Below the pieces are notes generated by a model. That model was not told the DNA's origin. It did no database searches and worked only from the letters and a program-made list of their open reading frames with translations. Below are positions 53,805 to 63,900 of a DNA stretch of 64,000 nt, in pieces. The translations under genes were made by a program, and so were the position numbers. How positions within the stretch are numbered: position 1 is the stretch's first letter; each line of letters opens with the position of its first letter. The stretch comes from Blattamonas nauphoetae. Its lineage: Eukaryota > Preaxostyla > Oxymonadida. The stretch is taken from NCBI GenBank assembly GCA_033064195.1, contig JARBJD010000072.1, positions 124,001 to 188,000 on the forward strand. Direction: 5' to 3'.

Positions 53805-56084
53805 ATGATCATATACACAACTATTTCGGGGAGAAAGTTACTTTGTCTCATTCTGAGTTCAGCCCATACTTTTCAGAATCTCTTGATGGCATTCACCATT
53901 CTTGCTTTTTTGTCGTTCTTTAAATCCGAAACGCTCGACCTTCAGGATCTTATTGATGAATACACAAGTCAGGAATTCAATGCTGCACTTTATGAGATTT
54001 ATCGCGCATCTTCAATCTCGCTCGAATCTCGACATGCTGCCTTTGTCGGGATGAAGTCTGACGCCACTCTTGATCTTGAAGCGGAAATATCACCAGCCTT
54101 TCATCTCATCAACACAACAGTCAGTCTTAAGACCATTGTCATCATCCCGTCAAATTCTGCCCCCTTCGCAGAAGTTAAAAACGATTCTCTTCTCTTGCTT
54201 GAACAGTGCACATATTCCACAATGAATCTTCTGCATCCAATTCTTCTCGGCGAAAGGAGCAAATTGGCTGTGGACACTCTCTCGTTCGTCAATATTGCCT
54301 TCGCTTCCCCGTTGATTTCAGGATATGACAATTCTGACAATCCCACTCTCTCGATATCATTGCTCTCCTGTTCGTTTGAGAATTCAACAGTCGAGACACA
54401 GACACCGATAGTTGCAGGAGATGACATTGAAAGAATCGCGATCTCGGACAGCACATTCGTGAACATCACCTGCACAGACAAGTCAGTCCTCCCAACTACA
54501 CCGATGTCTGGTGTTCCATCTCGGAGCATCGAGATTGTTGGAGGAATATGGACGAGTTTGGACGGCCCTCTTTCTGGAAGTGTTGTTTTCGGGATCCAAG
54601 CTCATTCACTACTGCTGAAATCAGTGGAGATGACATATTGTTGCAATGCTGCTCGATTCTGGGGAAACATTGCCCTTCTAGAAAAGACAGACATCACAGT
54701 CATCTCGTCAAAGATCACCTCCGCCAGAACCTCCCCCGCTCAACCAAACGGATCGTTCCTCTTTCTCTTTCATCGAAACATCGCCCTCACTCTCATCGAT
54801 ACCATTTTTTACGAATGCACTGCCAGCCAAGACGGAGGATGCCTTTGGTCGTGTTCGACGCTCACTGCAACGATCTGTGAGTGCGCAGTTGTTCTATGCT
54901 CAGCTGAAGGGAACGGCGGGTTCATGTGTTCGTCTGGAGACCACGCAGACATTGTTCTTCTGAACAGCACGTTCGACAAGTGCGGCGCGTGTGGAAATGG
55001 AGGAGTCGTGTTTTCGGAGGGAGTCCAGTCACTCAACGAGAGCGGAAGTGTGTTCAAGACCTGCACGGCGAAGGGGAGTGGTGGAGTGATGGCATTGGTG
55101 GCGAGGAAGACAGACACTCAGCTGAACACACTCCCACCACTTTCTCGTCTTCTCCTCAACCACTCCACATTCTCGAATTGCTCGGCGGAACAAGACGGAG
55201 GCTGTGTTTGGACAGACTCAGCCGTGTTGATCGACCTTCTCGTCTGCAACGCGACAAACAGCTCAGCGGGTGGGAGCGGAGGATTTGTGTGCTCGTGTGG
55301 GACTGAAGCGAACGTCACAAGCACAAACACCACATCTCGACTGTGCTCAGCGGGGAAGCAAGGAGGGTCGCTGTTCGTGGCAGGAATGAAGACGTTCTCG
55401 ATGAGCTGGGACAACGTGTCGAACTGCACAGCCGAGCAGAGTGGGGGAGGAGTTGCGCTGATCGTCGAGAACGACGCCGAGCTGACGTTTTGGAAAGTCG
55501 ACTTTGCGAACAACTCGTATTCCTCGTCTGTCGGGAACGATGTTGTTGTGTTGTACAAAGCGAGCACGGCAGCAGTTCTGACGAAAGAAGACTTCGCAAC
55601 GTGTTGGAGCACGTCGGAGCTGAACAAAGTGTCGCTGCTTCCGATGAACACGAACATCGACTGGAAGAACCCACGTCGACCTGACGCTGAGGTTGGGTGG
55701 TGGATGGTTGCAGCTTTGGTCGTCGGCGGATGCTTCCTGACCATTATGTTCATTGCCTTTTCATGTGTGTTCATCAAACGTTCACCAGCATGTGCGAAAT
55801 CGAGGGAAAGACTCGAAAAGAGAAATCGAGTGGAACAGACGAGACACACCGAATCTCGCAGTGACACCACTCGGCAAGACGGACAAGAAAGAGAATCGTC
55901 CACAACGTCCACGCCAGCTCAGAAACAGTCGGGCTTTCAGTCAGTTCCCGATGCATACTGCCCGCCTCGTCCTGTCGACGCTTCCTCGCCTCTCGTGCAT
56001 CGAGACAGGGAGGACCAGCCCCGAACAGCAGCTTGTGCGTATCCCGAGATTGGCGAGGACGATGTCCCGTTCTCTCTGCCGTGA
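53805..56084 (+). CDS. Beta-helix-like membrane protein without kinase tail
   Basis: Single exon, 759 codons from the first Met (MIIYTTISGRKLLCLILSSA). A second start at about 53886 (MAFTILAFLSFFKSETLDL) would also give a signal peptide. The second half of the ectodomain repeats a cysteine-glycine module about every 35-45 residues: CTASQDGGCLW, CSAEGNGGFMC, CGACGNGGVVF, CTAKGSGGVMA, CSAEQDGGCVW, SSAGGSGGFVC, CSAGKQGGSLF, CTAEQSGGGVA. This is reminiscent of the GGA/I-type turns of polymorphic outer-membrane proteins and other beta-helix adhesins. The TM segment is WWMVAALVVGGCFLTIMF, followed by IKRSPACAKSRERLEKR. The tail is short, charged and proline-rich, with no kinase fold, unlike the receptors at 1 and 13619. 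Likely a surface adhesin or receptor. Confidence 0.8.
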   Translation: MIIYTTISGRKLLCLILSSAHTFQNLLMAFTILAFLSFFKSETLDLQDLIDEYTSQEFNAALYEIYRASSISLESRHAAFVGMKSDATLDLEAEISPAFHLINTTVSLKTIVIIPSNSAPFAEVKNDSLLLLEQCTYSTMNLLHPILLGERSKLAVDTLSFVNIAFASPLISGYDNSDNPTLSISLLSCSFENSTVETQTPIVAGDDIERIAISDSTFVNITCTDKSVLPTTPMSGVPSRSIEIVGGIWTSLDGPLSGSVVFGIQAHSLLLKSVEMTYCCNAARFWGNIALLEKTDITVISSKITSARTSPAQPNGSFLFLFHRNIALTLIDTIFYECTASQDGGCLWSCSTLTATICECAVVLCSAEGNGGFMCSSGDHADIVLLNSTFDKCGACGNGGVVFSEGVQSLNESGSVFKTCTAKGSGGVMALVARKTDTQLNTLPPLSRLLLNHSTFSNCSAEQDGGCVWTDSAVLIDLLVCNATNSSAGGSGGFVCSCGTEANVTSTNTTSRLCSAGKQGGSLFVAGMKTFSMSWDNVSNCTAEQSGGGVALIVENDAELTFWKVDFANNSYSSSVGNDVVVLYKASTAAVLTKEDFATCWSTSELNKVSLLPMNTNIDWKNPRRPDAEVGWWMVAALVVGGCFLTIMFIAFSCVFIKRSPACAKSRERLEKRNRVEQTRHTESRSDTTRQDGQERESSTTSTPAQKQSGFQSVPDAYCPPRPVDASSPLVHRDREDQPRTAACAYPEIGEDDVPFSLP

Positions 56085-56313
56085 TCAACCCAGCCTATCG
56101 ATGCTCCCAATTGACCCCTCGCCTCATTTCGATGTTTGTGTTTTAATGTTTCCATTCATTGTCGTATGTTGGAAGAGACTCTCTCTTCGCCTCTCTTTCT
56201 TCCTCTTTTGAGACCATACTGTTTGTTTTCTGCTGGATTTATCTGTTTCACTCGTTTCTGCTGTTTATGAACTCAAAAATTGATTGCAGAAGATAAGTAA
56301 TGGTGGTAGAAAG

Positions 56314-58576
56314 ATGGAATGTTGCGGTCCACCCATAACTTTTGTCTTCGAGGAAATGCTTCCAACTCAGGGACAATCAACCTTTCAAAGCACAGATGAA
56401 ACTGGTCACACCTCTGATGGACTGGTTTGGATATTCATTGTGGCTTTTCAATCATCCCACGAACGTTATTCTCGTGATTCATTCTCGCTCTTGTTTTCAT
56501 CGTTTTGATGCCCTTCTGTCTTTGAATGTTAAGCATCATTCATTTCTTCATCATTTTCTTTCAGATGGAGGAATTCAGGAGACGTGAAAGTGAGTTCAAG
56601 AGTGGCGATGAAACTGTCCAATTCAAGATCGCTCATTCTGTCCTCACCATTCTCACATCAGGTCTGTCACATGATTCTCTCAAGATTATTGGATTATTTG
56701 TGAACACATTCTTCTGATTTGGATTGTTGATTTCTTCCTTTATTGTGATATCTCAGAAGAATCAAAAATGAAAGAACGAAGTTCGATTGGGATTCGGAGT
56801 GGATTGTTGGAGAGATTTTCGGAGCGACTTTCGTCGGACTGTGGATGTCCGCTTTCTGTGTGTCTCTCTTCTTCTCTCCATATGATTCTCTTTGTGTTTC
56901 TCTTTTCGAATCTCTTTTCGATTGATTTTGTGATTAATTTTGTGATGGATTGTGTGTGTTCAGGGAGTTCTGTCGAGTGTGATTTTCGTGATGGTGACAT
57001 CGGTGTCGGAAGGACGGCCTCGACTTCGGAGTGACTTGATTCCTTCTCTCCTTGCGCTCTCCTCCGTTTGTTTCTCTCTTTCTTCATTTCTTCTCTTTCT
57101 CTTCCATTCTCCTTTTCCATCTCCTTCTTTCTGCTGTTCTTGTTGTTGTTGCTTGGTTGATCAGCATTCAGACAGTTCGTTGTCGACACCAGCCACAAAC
57201 TCGCTTGGGTTTGATCTCTTCTCTCTTCTTCATCATTTTTTCTCTCTTCTCTCTCTTTCTCTCTCCAACTATTCCAATCTCATTTGATTTCTTTTGATTG
57301 ACTTTGTGTTTGGAGTCTTCTGTGTGGAGGAAGTCTTTCGTGTGTGGAAGTGGAGGGAGTGTTGAGTTCGGGAATTGTTGAGAAACTTTGCACTCGACTT
57401 GAAAAGGAATATGGATCAGTGGATCTTCTCCCGACACTTCTTGTTTTGGACCGACTGTGTTCTGGATTGACCGAAGTGATCGAAACTGGGAAATCGAAAT
57501 CAACTGAGCAGAAGAATGAAGAAAGGGAAGAAGATTCGTTCTCGCTGACTCGTCGCTGTGGATTCGCACTTGCTCGAATTGAGAAAGCAGTTCTGATGCT
57601 GGAGAAGCGAGTTGGAGGAAAGATGGATTGCGACTCGAAGACACGAATGATCCAGAATCAGATTGGAGGAATGGTTGTTCGCCATTTCCGATCGTCGATC
57701 CAGTCATCTGAGAAAGAGATTGGATCGATTGGGATTGACTTGGCCGCTGTTCGAAGGGAGATGGAAGACATAATGAGAGAGATGAAAGCCGAACGAGAGA
57801 AGGAGAAAAGAGAGATAGAGAGCGAACGACAAACAGCAAGGAAAGCAGAAGAGGAGAGACAGAGAGAGTTCTCGAGGAAGATGAGAGAGATGGAAGAGAT
57901 GAAGAGGATGAACGAGGAGCTGATTTCGGAAGGACGACAGAGACGAGAAGAGAAGAAGAGAGAAGAAGAAAGGAAGAGAGAAGAAGAGAGGAAGAGAGAA
58001 GAAGAGAGAAGAAGGAATGTGAAGGAAGGAGCAGCAGCAATCGAAGTGTTCCCAAAAGACAAGTTCACTCTCGCTGGAAATGTCTTCAAAAAAACAGGCA
58101 GTTCCACCGTACATCCTCTTCTCTCGCATTCATTTGGAGCTGTTGTCGTGCGATTCACGTTCATCATTCGAGCCATCGACGGCGAGTTTTATTTCGGGTT
58201 GATCTCGACCGATCTGACAGAACAAGCCGAGACATGGGGTCATTTCAGGATGAAGACAGGAGGAGCTGGATGGAATTGTTGTTCAACTGTTCGTGATTCA
58301 TACCAGAACAGCAAATCATCACACATTGGATCAGCATGCAAAGCAGGAGGAGTTGGACAGCGAGTGGTGATGGAGGCAGATGGACGAGAAGGAAAGCGAA
58401 CATTGAAGCTGTCGCAAGATGGAGAGACACAGCCAGTCTTCTTCTCCAACATTCCTGTTCCCTTCCGATTCGTTATCCATCCATGTAGATTTGGCGCGTC
58501 AGTTGACGTTATGTCATCGGAAGTGCTTCGAGAGCCATCGATAGTTGGGGGGAGTTCAAAAGTGGTGATGGACTAA
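56314..58576 (+). CDS. Six-exon coiled-coil/SPRY protein, paralogue 2
   Basis: Model: exons 56314-56424, 56565-56661, 56757-56857, 56964-57053, 57165-57208 and 57316-58576. Total is 1704 bases, 567 codons plus TAA, with the same exon phases as the gene at 34178. It starts MECCGPPITFVFEEMLPT. Helical N-terminus, then LPTLLVLDRLCSGL, then a Glu/Arg coiled coil (REMEDIMREMKAEREKEKRE and several REEERK repeats), and a SPRY-like domain (SFGAVVVRFTFIIRAIDG, YFGLISTDL, LSQDGETQPVFFSNIPVPF). The donor of the fourth intron is GC where the paralogue has GT, so this looks like a GC-AG intron. Probably a protein-binding adaptor. The two copies stay near-identical in many stretches, including the stop and a few bases beyond, which points to recent duplication or gene conversion. 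Confidence 0.8.
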
Positions 58577-59202
58577 TCCGAGCTCGTCTCTCTTCACACT
58601 CACTTTCACTTCATTCTTCTTCATTCATCCTCTTCGTTCTTTCTCGAACTCACTTCCCATCTTCGGAATTGAAACGGATGCTTCTGAGATAAGAGCACCA
58701 ATGATGTGGAAACGAGAGAACAAAAGAAGGATGCTGTGGCAGAGAATGGAAGAGAAAACAACGAGAATTCCTGTCAATTCTAAAAATGAAAATACAACGA
58801 CATCTCAACCAAGAAACCACTGTCCGGTTCAACCACAGTTTTGGCCCACACGAGAACTCGTCAGAACTCCTCCGAATTCGAGAGAACTCTTCAGAGTTTG
58901 TGAGAACGCGTCACTCCATCTCTCATCAAACATTCGAGTGACAGCAGAATGCAGACAGACAACAGAAAGTGCATCCCACGTTGAGAGCAGAAGCCGACGA
59001 TCATCAGAAACCACGACAGGCCGAGACAGACAGAAGGCCAACAAACAGAGCGAGACAGGCAGACAGGCAGAATGATAGAAAGAACAGAAGGAAGAAGGAA
59101 TGAAAGGGGGAAAGAAAGAGAATAATCGAGAATCATTCTCAGGGGATCAGTGGGTCAGTGTGGCTTTCGAATCTTGTCAGCAACTTCATCCACATCCACA
59201 TC
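58577..59202. other. Intergenic region between convergent genes
   Basis: About 630 bases, A-rich on the plus strand in its second half (59030-59140). Short open frames are present but no gene is supported. It holds the 3' flanks of the SPRY gene (plus) and the membrane protein gene (minus). Confidence 0.4.
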
Positions 59203-62200
59203 CTACAATTCATTGATATCTGCAGGTTCATTTGTATCAACATCCACATCAACATGCACTTCCACAGCCGATATCTTCTCCCCCTTCTCCTCCAAAAACA
59301 TCCCGAAGTCCACATCCTCCTCCCGAAAGTGCTTGTCAAACAACGTCTCCAACATCCCCAGCGCCCCAAACACAACAGTTCTGTCCGAAGAGCACAGCGC
59401 GTCCACCAGCACACACAACCGCTGCCGAAGTCGCAGATGGTCCTGTTTGTGAAACTCCAAAAAGTCCCTCTCGTACCCTTCTGACTCCATCACTTTCTCT
59501 TCGTTCGCGAAAGCGTTCCGAACAACAATCAGCATCTCGTTCCCCAACTCCCGAACTTCCGACCCCGAACCGAACTCCCGAACTTGCTCACACACCCCAC
59601 GCATCCCTTCAAACATCTTCAAACGAGGTCCATCCACCATCGCACAGTTCGTCAACATGTCTTCTTGGAGCACCAAACTCTCTGTCATCCCACACGGCAG
59701 CATCGAATGCAGACGGCCTGTCAGTTTGTCCACTCCACGAATCTTCATCTCCATCCCACACACAATCCCGAAGAACGACACCACAATCACCACAATCGAC
59801 ACACACAGAACCACATGCCCCACGTTCTTCATCGTCCTTCTGTCCGAAACGAACCACTCCACAAACCCCTTCCGGTGCAACCCCATCAGATAATCAAAAT
59901 CGAACAGCGACGCTGTCAACACAAACTCCCATTCCCCATCACCCAAACCCATCCCCCACCCGTCCTTCTTCCCAACTCTCTCCACCATCCCCTCCCATCG
60001 CCCCAAAATCCCCGACAGCCCCTCTCCCCCAAACCCGTCTGCGTATCGTTCACGAGGGCATTGAGTCCCGTCTTCCAGCACACATGAATCCACTCCCACT
60101 CCGTTTTCAGAAACGAACGACAGTGCCAGTTGGTCGATCTTTCGGTTGGCGCGAGACAGATCGGCGTGCAGTTTCCAGTCTGCTTCCCAATCGGTTCGTT
60201 CTGATGATCCATTCATCACGCGTGTGTACAGCGTCGTGAAGAGAGACGCAGACGAAAGAAACAGACGGTGCAGCACAGAAGCATCCGTCGACGTGTGCGA
60301 GAAGTCCGAAATCACAGACGACGACACAACGTCGGCATTCTTCCGCTCTTCCATGTCAACCTCCGTCTCTCCTGAGCGCGCCGTCAGCTGCAGAAGGAAC
60401 AGCGTCGACTGGTAGAACTGCAGCATCGTGTCGGTCCATATCATCAACGAACCCTGCCGCTTCGTCAGGGTTGGCAGTGTCAGTGGAACGAAGAGAGCAC
60501 CCAGCACGAGAAGAGCAGCCAGCAGCACGATCATCACCACAGCCAGCACACAAAGTGTTGGGAACAATCCTGTTTTCAACGTTTTGATGGTCTCTCCAAT
60601 TGTCTCTATCGACTCCTCCAGATTCCTCGTCCACACTTCGTCGGGAAGCGCATCTCGCACAATCCCCTTCTCCTCCATCTCCCTTTCTTCCTCCTCTTCC
60701 TCTTCTGTCAGTTTTCGACGCACAGCCACTTGAGGTCCAGACGGAACAGAACTCTGCGTGAGAGTGTGCAAAGAAGGGTACGACTGTTTGTGCGGAGAGA
60801 GCAGTGTGAACGCATTCATGTCCAGTTGTGTCATCCCCGATTTGTTCGCCACATCCTCCGATTCCACAACCGACAACAGCGACGTCGATCCGTAGCGATT
60901 CAGGCCAAGATTCATCAACGGGCTGGGCTGCATTTTGGGCGAACCGGATGAGCCGTTCAGAGGAGACGTCGAGAGTTGCGGGAGGGTGTGCGTGGAGAAC
61001 GTCAGATGTGGAGATGATATGGAATTGAAGCGAGAAAGATGTTCGCGTGTTGAGAAAGGGAGTGGAGGAGATGATTCCAGTTGATAAGTCTGCGGCAGAG
61101 CGGACTCACTCCTCGCCACGAACAAACGGAACGGCATCGACATCGCACTCGCGAACTGCTGCGGCAGAACTGCAGTCGAGCTGGGCTGTTTATGAAGCGA
61201 CGGTCGATGAAAGCCGGGCAGTGAGTCGTCTGGCGACGACGGGAACGGGTTTGTGATCGAAGTCTCTTCAGTCGTGTGCGTTGATTGCACATTTCTCTTC
61301 TTTCGTCGTCGACGATCTCTCTGACGCCCAAAATGCACCATCTCCACTTCGTCCCCATTCTCCCACTCGTTCTGTTCCTCCATCTCTTTTCGCTCCATCT
61401 TCACTCCTCGTTTCTTCCGCAATAGCCGCATCACCCGTTTCGGGATCACATGCGGATCACCAACCACAACAGACGTGATGATGTTGTATTCCGCTGCAGG
61501 TGGACGAGGAGGGAGCGGGTGTGGGTCCAGCAGATCGCTCAGCTTGAACTCGCCTCCTGCCACCACACTGTTCGGGATAATCGTCACGCGAACTGGCTCT
61601 TCCGCATACTTGATCTCTTCTTCCTCCTCTTCCTCTTCTTCCTCATCACTCACAAAGTGGAATGTCTTGCTCCCTTCCTGCTCTTGCTTCTCTCCTTCCT
61701 TCTCCCATTTCTGAACAATCGTCTCTGTCTCGTTTTCTCCTCCCAAAATCGAGATTGTTTGTTTGAAGATCTCGGTTCGTCGCAGCGACAACAGCAGCAA
61801 ATTCACTCGTTCTCGTCTTTTGTTCGGCTGCATCATCGTCCACCCAGTCACAACTCCCAGCACAACACAAATTGTGAGTTGAAGAACAAACACGTTCACA
61901 ACATTCACAACCACTCCAATCCAAATCTTCTTTCCATCCTCGATGTAATAGTCTTGCATCATCCTCTTCAGCGACTCCATCAGCACTGTTGGCACGTTGA
62001 TCACTGGCTCAGCAAGATTCGCCAGGAACAGCGAAGAGTTCTGTCCTTCCGTCGCGGCAGAGAGCGCAGAGTACGCAACATGCCCAATCGCGTTGAACGG
62101 CGTCAGCGACACGAACCAGCGCTGAGTGATTGTCGTCCCCAGATAGCTCACCAGAAGCAGGTCCGAGTCTTCCACTTCCCAGGGAATCGTGTTCGGCTCG

Positions 62201-63900
62201 CTGTAGACGTGGTTCAGAGTGGCCAGCAGCGATTCGGAGAGCGACGACAGGTTCGACACGCACTCTTCGGCAGACGGGAAGTTGTGCAAAGTGGGAGGAA
62301 GAACATAAAGCGAGGAGTTGCAGATCAGCAGGGTTTTCGAATACAACGCAATTCGGCTCAGATATCGTCCAGTGTCGTGGATCGTTTCAAGCTGTTTCAG
62401 AGTTCCCTCGCTCTGGTTCGCAAAGTTGTGAAAAGACACCATTCCAGCAACAACAAGCAGAATAAGCACAATGTGCAGCATTCCTTGAATCAAGAGGAAG
62501 AATGACTTCCGTTTCGTCGATACATTTGTCACTCCCTTTCCATCCCACAATTGAGACACTATGCTGGCCCCCAAAGACCGCGACTGCTTGGAATGCGATA
62601 TCTTCGACGCCTGTGACCGGTCAGGATCCCGACCGCCTCCGAGAAGCTCGGCTCGAGCATCCAAAAGCGAACTGCTTTCCTCATCGTGACAGACACTCTG
62701 CAGAAGAATCGCATACAGCCGGAGGAGAAATGTGTTGTTTGGATGCATTTTCAGCAGTTCCTCATATCCACGACGAGCTTTCTGCTCGTATTTCACGATT
62801 TCCGACAGATGATGAGCAGACGACTGTTTCGACGTGTTGTTCTGCGAAAGGCTATGCCAGAAGTTCTTCGTCGCGTGCAAAGCCAGATTGTGAGCATGCA
62901 GTGTTGAATCCAAAAGCTCTTTCCCTGGCCCACTCAGCATCTGACTGTGCGATTCTTGCGAGTCGGCCACGTCCACTGAAGTAGATGCTCGATTGGCCTG
63001 CGAAGCGAGAGAATGCCGACGGCAGGCCAGGTAAAACCGGAGAGAATAAGGCGGAAGACCACGAGATGCTGCAGTGAACAGGTATTCTGCTTTGTCTTTC
63101 ATTTTAGAGTATTGTTGCGTATGCACGGCATACAGCAAGATCAGTTGCGAGTTTTTCGGCCATTTGCATATTGCCAGGTTGAAGAGATAGTTCGAATAAT
63201 CAACAAATATCTTGTCTCGAGGGGTATGCTTCAACATCAAACGGACAGCTCGAATCGCGCGAAATGGGGATGATACGCGACTTTGGATGATCTTGGTTTG
63301 CTGATAGAAGAGATGTGGATTTTCTCCTTGTGTTGGACTTGTCGTAAAGAGAATCGACGGTGGATGTTGAGATTTCGGGAGAATGAAGAGATGCGTCTGC
63401 CATGCCCGCATCACAAAATAAAGAAACACAACCAAAACTATAGAGATAAACAATGTTAACAACCAAAGAAGAATATGTGATAAGGTATCATCTGATAGAT
63501 AATGGGAAACCACAACTGCTATTTGGAGTGCTGAATAAACGAGCGTGGTGAGTGAAAACAGAAAATTGGTGCTAAGGCGGTAATATGGAAGGTATAGGGT
63601 GTAATACAGGAAAAGTGAGAGAGATGGGACGAGTGTTAGGATAAGTCTCCAACCGACTGTGGTGGAGAAGATTCTCGTTACAACTATTTGGGATGCAACA
63701 TAAACGGAAAAGATGGCACCAGGCCATCCTGATAGTCTTGCCTGGATGCCTCCTTGTTTGGGATTGATATTGTAAATGAAGAAGGAATAGGCTGTCGATG
63801 AGACGATGAAGACCAGAGCGAAGAGGCATGAAAGGATGAAAATGCTGGTATGGGCGCCATTCCTAGCGGAAAGTGAGAGAGAAAGATGATATACCAGCAT
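59203..63900 (-). CDS. Multi-pass Tmc/TmcB-like membrane protein with hemerythrin-like C-terminus
   Basis: Single uninterrupted frame of 1565 codons. The start MLVYHLSLSLSARNGAH is tentative because earlier exons could lie beyond the window. Five TM helices cluster near residues 20-165 (SIFILSCLFALVFIVSS, FLFSLTTLVYSALQIAVVV, LLWLLTLFISIVLVVFLYF). More TM helices follow near 495, 690, 1150 and 1390. After the first cluster comes a helical repeat region (DYSNYLFNLAICKWPKN, SQLILLYAVHTQQYSKMKDK) like that after the TM block of tiny-macrocyst (TmcB-like) proteins of amoebae and ciliates. A poly-Glu stretch lies near residue 755. The last 130 residues carry the four-helix pattern EEKVMESEGYERDF, FHKQDHLRLR (HxxxH) and KHFREEDVDF (HxxxxD), as in hemerythrin. 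One upstream His is not evident, so the diiron site may be incomplete. Probably a sensor or signalling membrane protein. Confidence 0.7.
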   Translation of the reverse strand: MLVYHLSLSLSARNGAHTSIFILSCLFALVFIVSSTAYSFFIYNINPKQGGIQARLSGWPGAIFSVYVASQIVVTRIFSTTVGWRLILTLVPSLSLFLYYTLYLPYYRLSTNFLFSLTTLVYSALQIAVVVSHYLSDDTLSHILLWLLTLFISIVLVVFLYFVMRAWQTHLFILPKSQHPPSILFTTSPTQGENPHLFYQQTKIIQSRVSSPFRAIRAVRLMLKHTPRDKIFVDYSNYLFNLAICKWPKNSQLILLYAVHTQQYSKMKDKAEYLFTAASRGLPPYSLRFYLACRRHSLASQANRASTSVDVADSQESHSQMLSGPGKELLDSTLHAHNLALHATKNFWHSLSQNNTSKQSSAHHLSEIVKYEQKARRGYEELLKMHPNNTFLLRLYAILLQSVCHDEESSSLLDARAELLGGGRDPDRSQASKISHSKQSRSLGASIVSQLWDGKGVTNVSTKRKSFFLLIQGMLHIVLILLVVAGMVSFHNFANQSEGTLKQLETIHDTGRYLSRIALYSKTLLICNSSLYVLPPTLHNFPSAEECVSNLSSLSESLLATLNHVYSEPNTIPWEVEDSDLLLVSYLGTTITQRWFVSLTPFNAIGHVAYSALSAATEGQNSSLFLANLAEPVINVPTVLMESLKRMMQDYYIEDGKKIWIGVVVNVVNVFVLQLTICVVLGVVTGWTMMQPNKRRERVNLLLLSLRRTEIFKQTISILGGENETETIVQKWEKEGEKQEQEGSKTFHFVSDEEEEEEEEEEIKYAEEPVRVTIIPNSVVAGGEFKLSDLLDPHPLPPRPPAAEYNIITSVVVGDPHVIPKRVMRLLRKKRGVKMERKEMEEQNEWENGDEVEMVHFGRQRDRRRRKKRNVQSTHTTEETSITNPFPSSPDDSLPGFHRPSLHKQPSSTAVLPQQFASAMSMPFRLFVARSESALPQTYQLESSPPLPFSTREHLSRFNSISSPHLTFSTHTLPQLSTSPLNGSSGSPKMQPSPLMNLGLNRYGSTSLLSVVESEDVANKSGMTQLDMNAFTLLSPHKQSYPSLHTLTQSSVPSGPQVAVRRKLTEEEEEEEREMEEKGIVRDALPDEVWTRNLEESIETIGETIKTLKTGLFPTLCVLAVVMIVLLAALLVLGALFVPLTLPTLTKRQGSLMIWTDTMLQFYQSTLFLLQLTARSGETEVDMEERKNADVVSSSVISDFSHTSTDASVLHRLFLSSASLFTTLYTRVMNGSSERTDWEADWKLHADLSRANRKIDQLALSFVSENGVGVDSCVLEDGTQCPRERYADGFGGEGLSGILGRWEGMVERVGKKDGWGMGLGDGEWEFVLTASLFDFDYLMGLHRKGFVEWFVSDRRTMKNVGHVVLCVSIVVIVVSFFGIVCGMEMKIRGVDKLTGRLHSMLPCGMTESLVLQEDMLTNCAMVDGPRLKMFEGMRGVCEQVREFGSGSEVRELGNEMLIVVRNAFANEEKVMESEGYERDFLEFHKQDHLRLRQRLCVLVDALCSSDRTVVFGALGMLETLFDKHFREEDVDFGMFLEEKGEKISAVEVHVDVDVDTNEPADINEL

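Noticed and set aside
59232-60239. Plus-strand frame of 335 codons opposite the membrane-protein gene, and a similar one at 61450-62505.
   Set aside because: Pro/Ser/His-rich antisense shadows of the 1565-codon minus-strand gene, which has clear TM helices and hemerythrin motifs.
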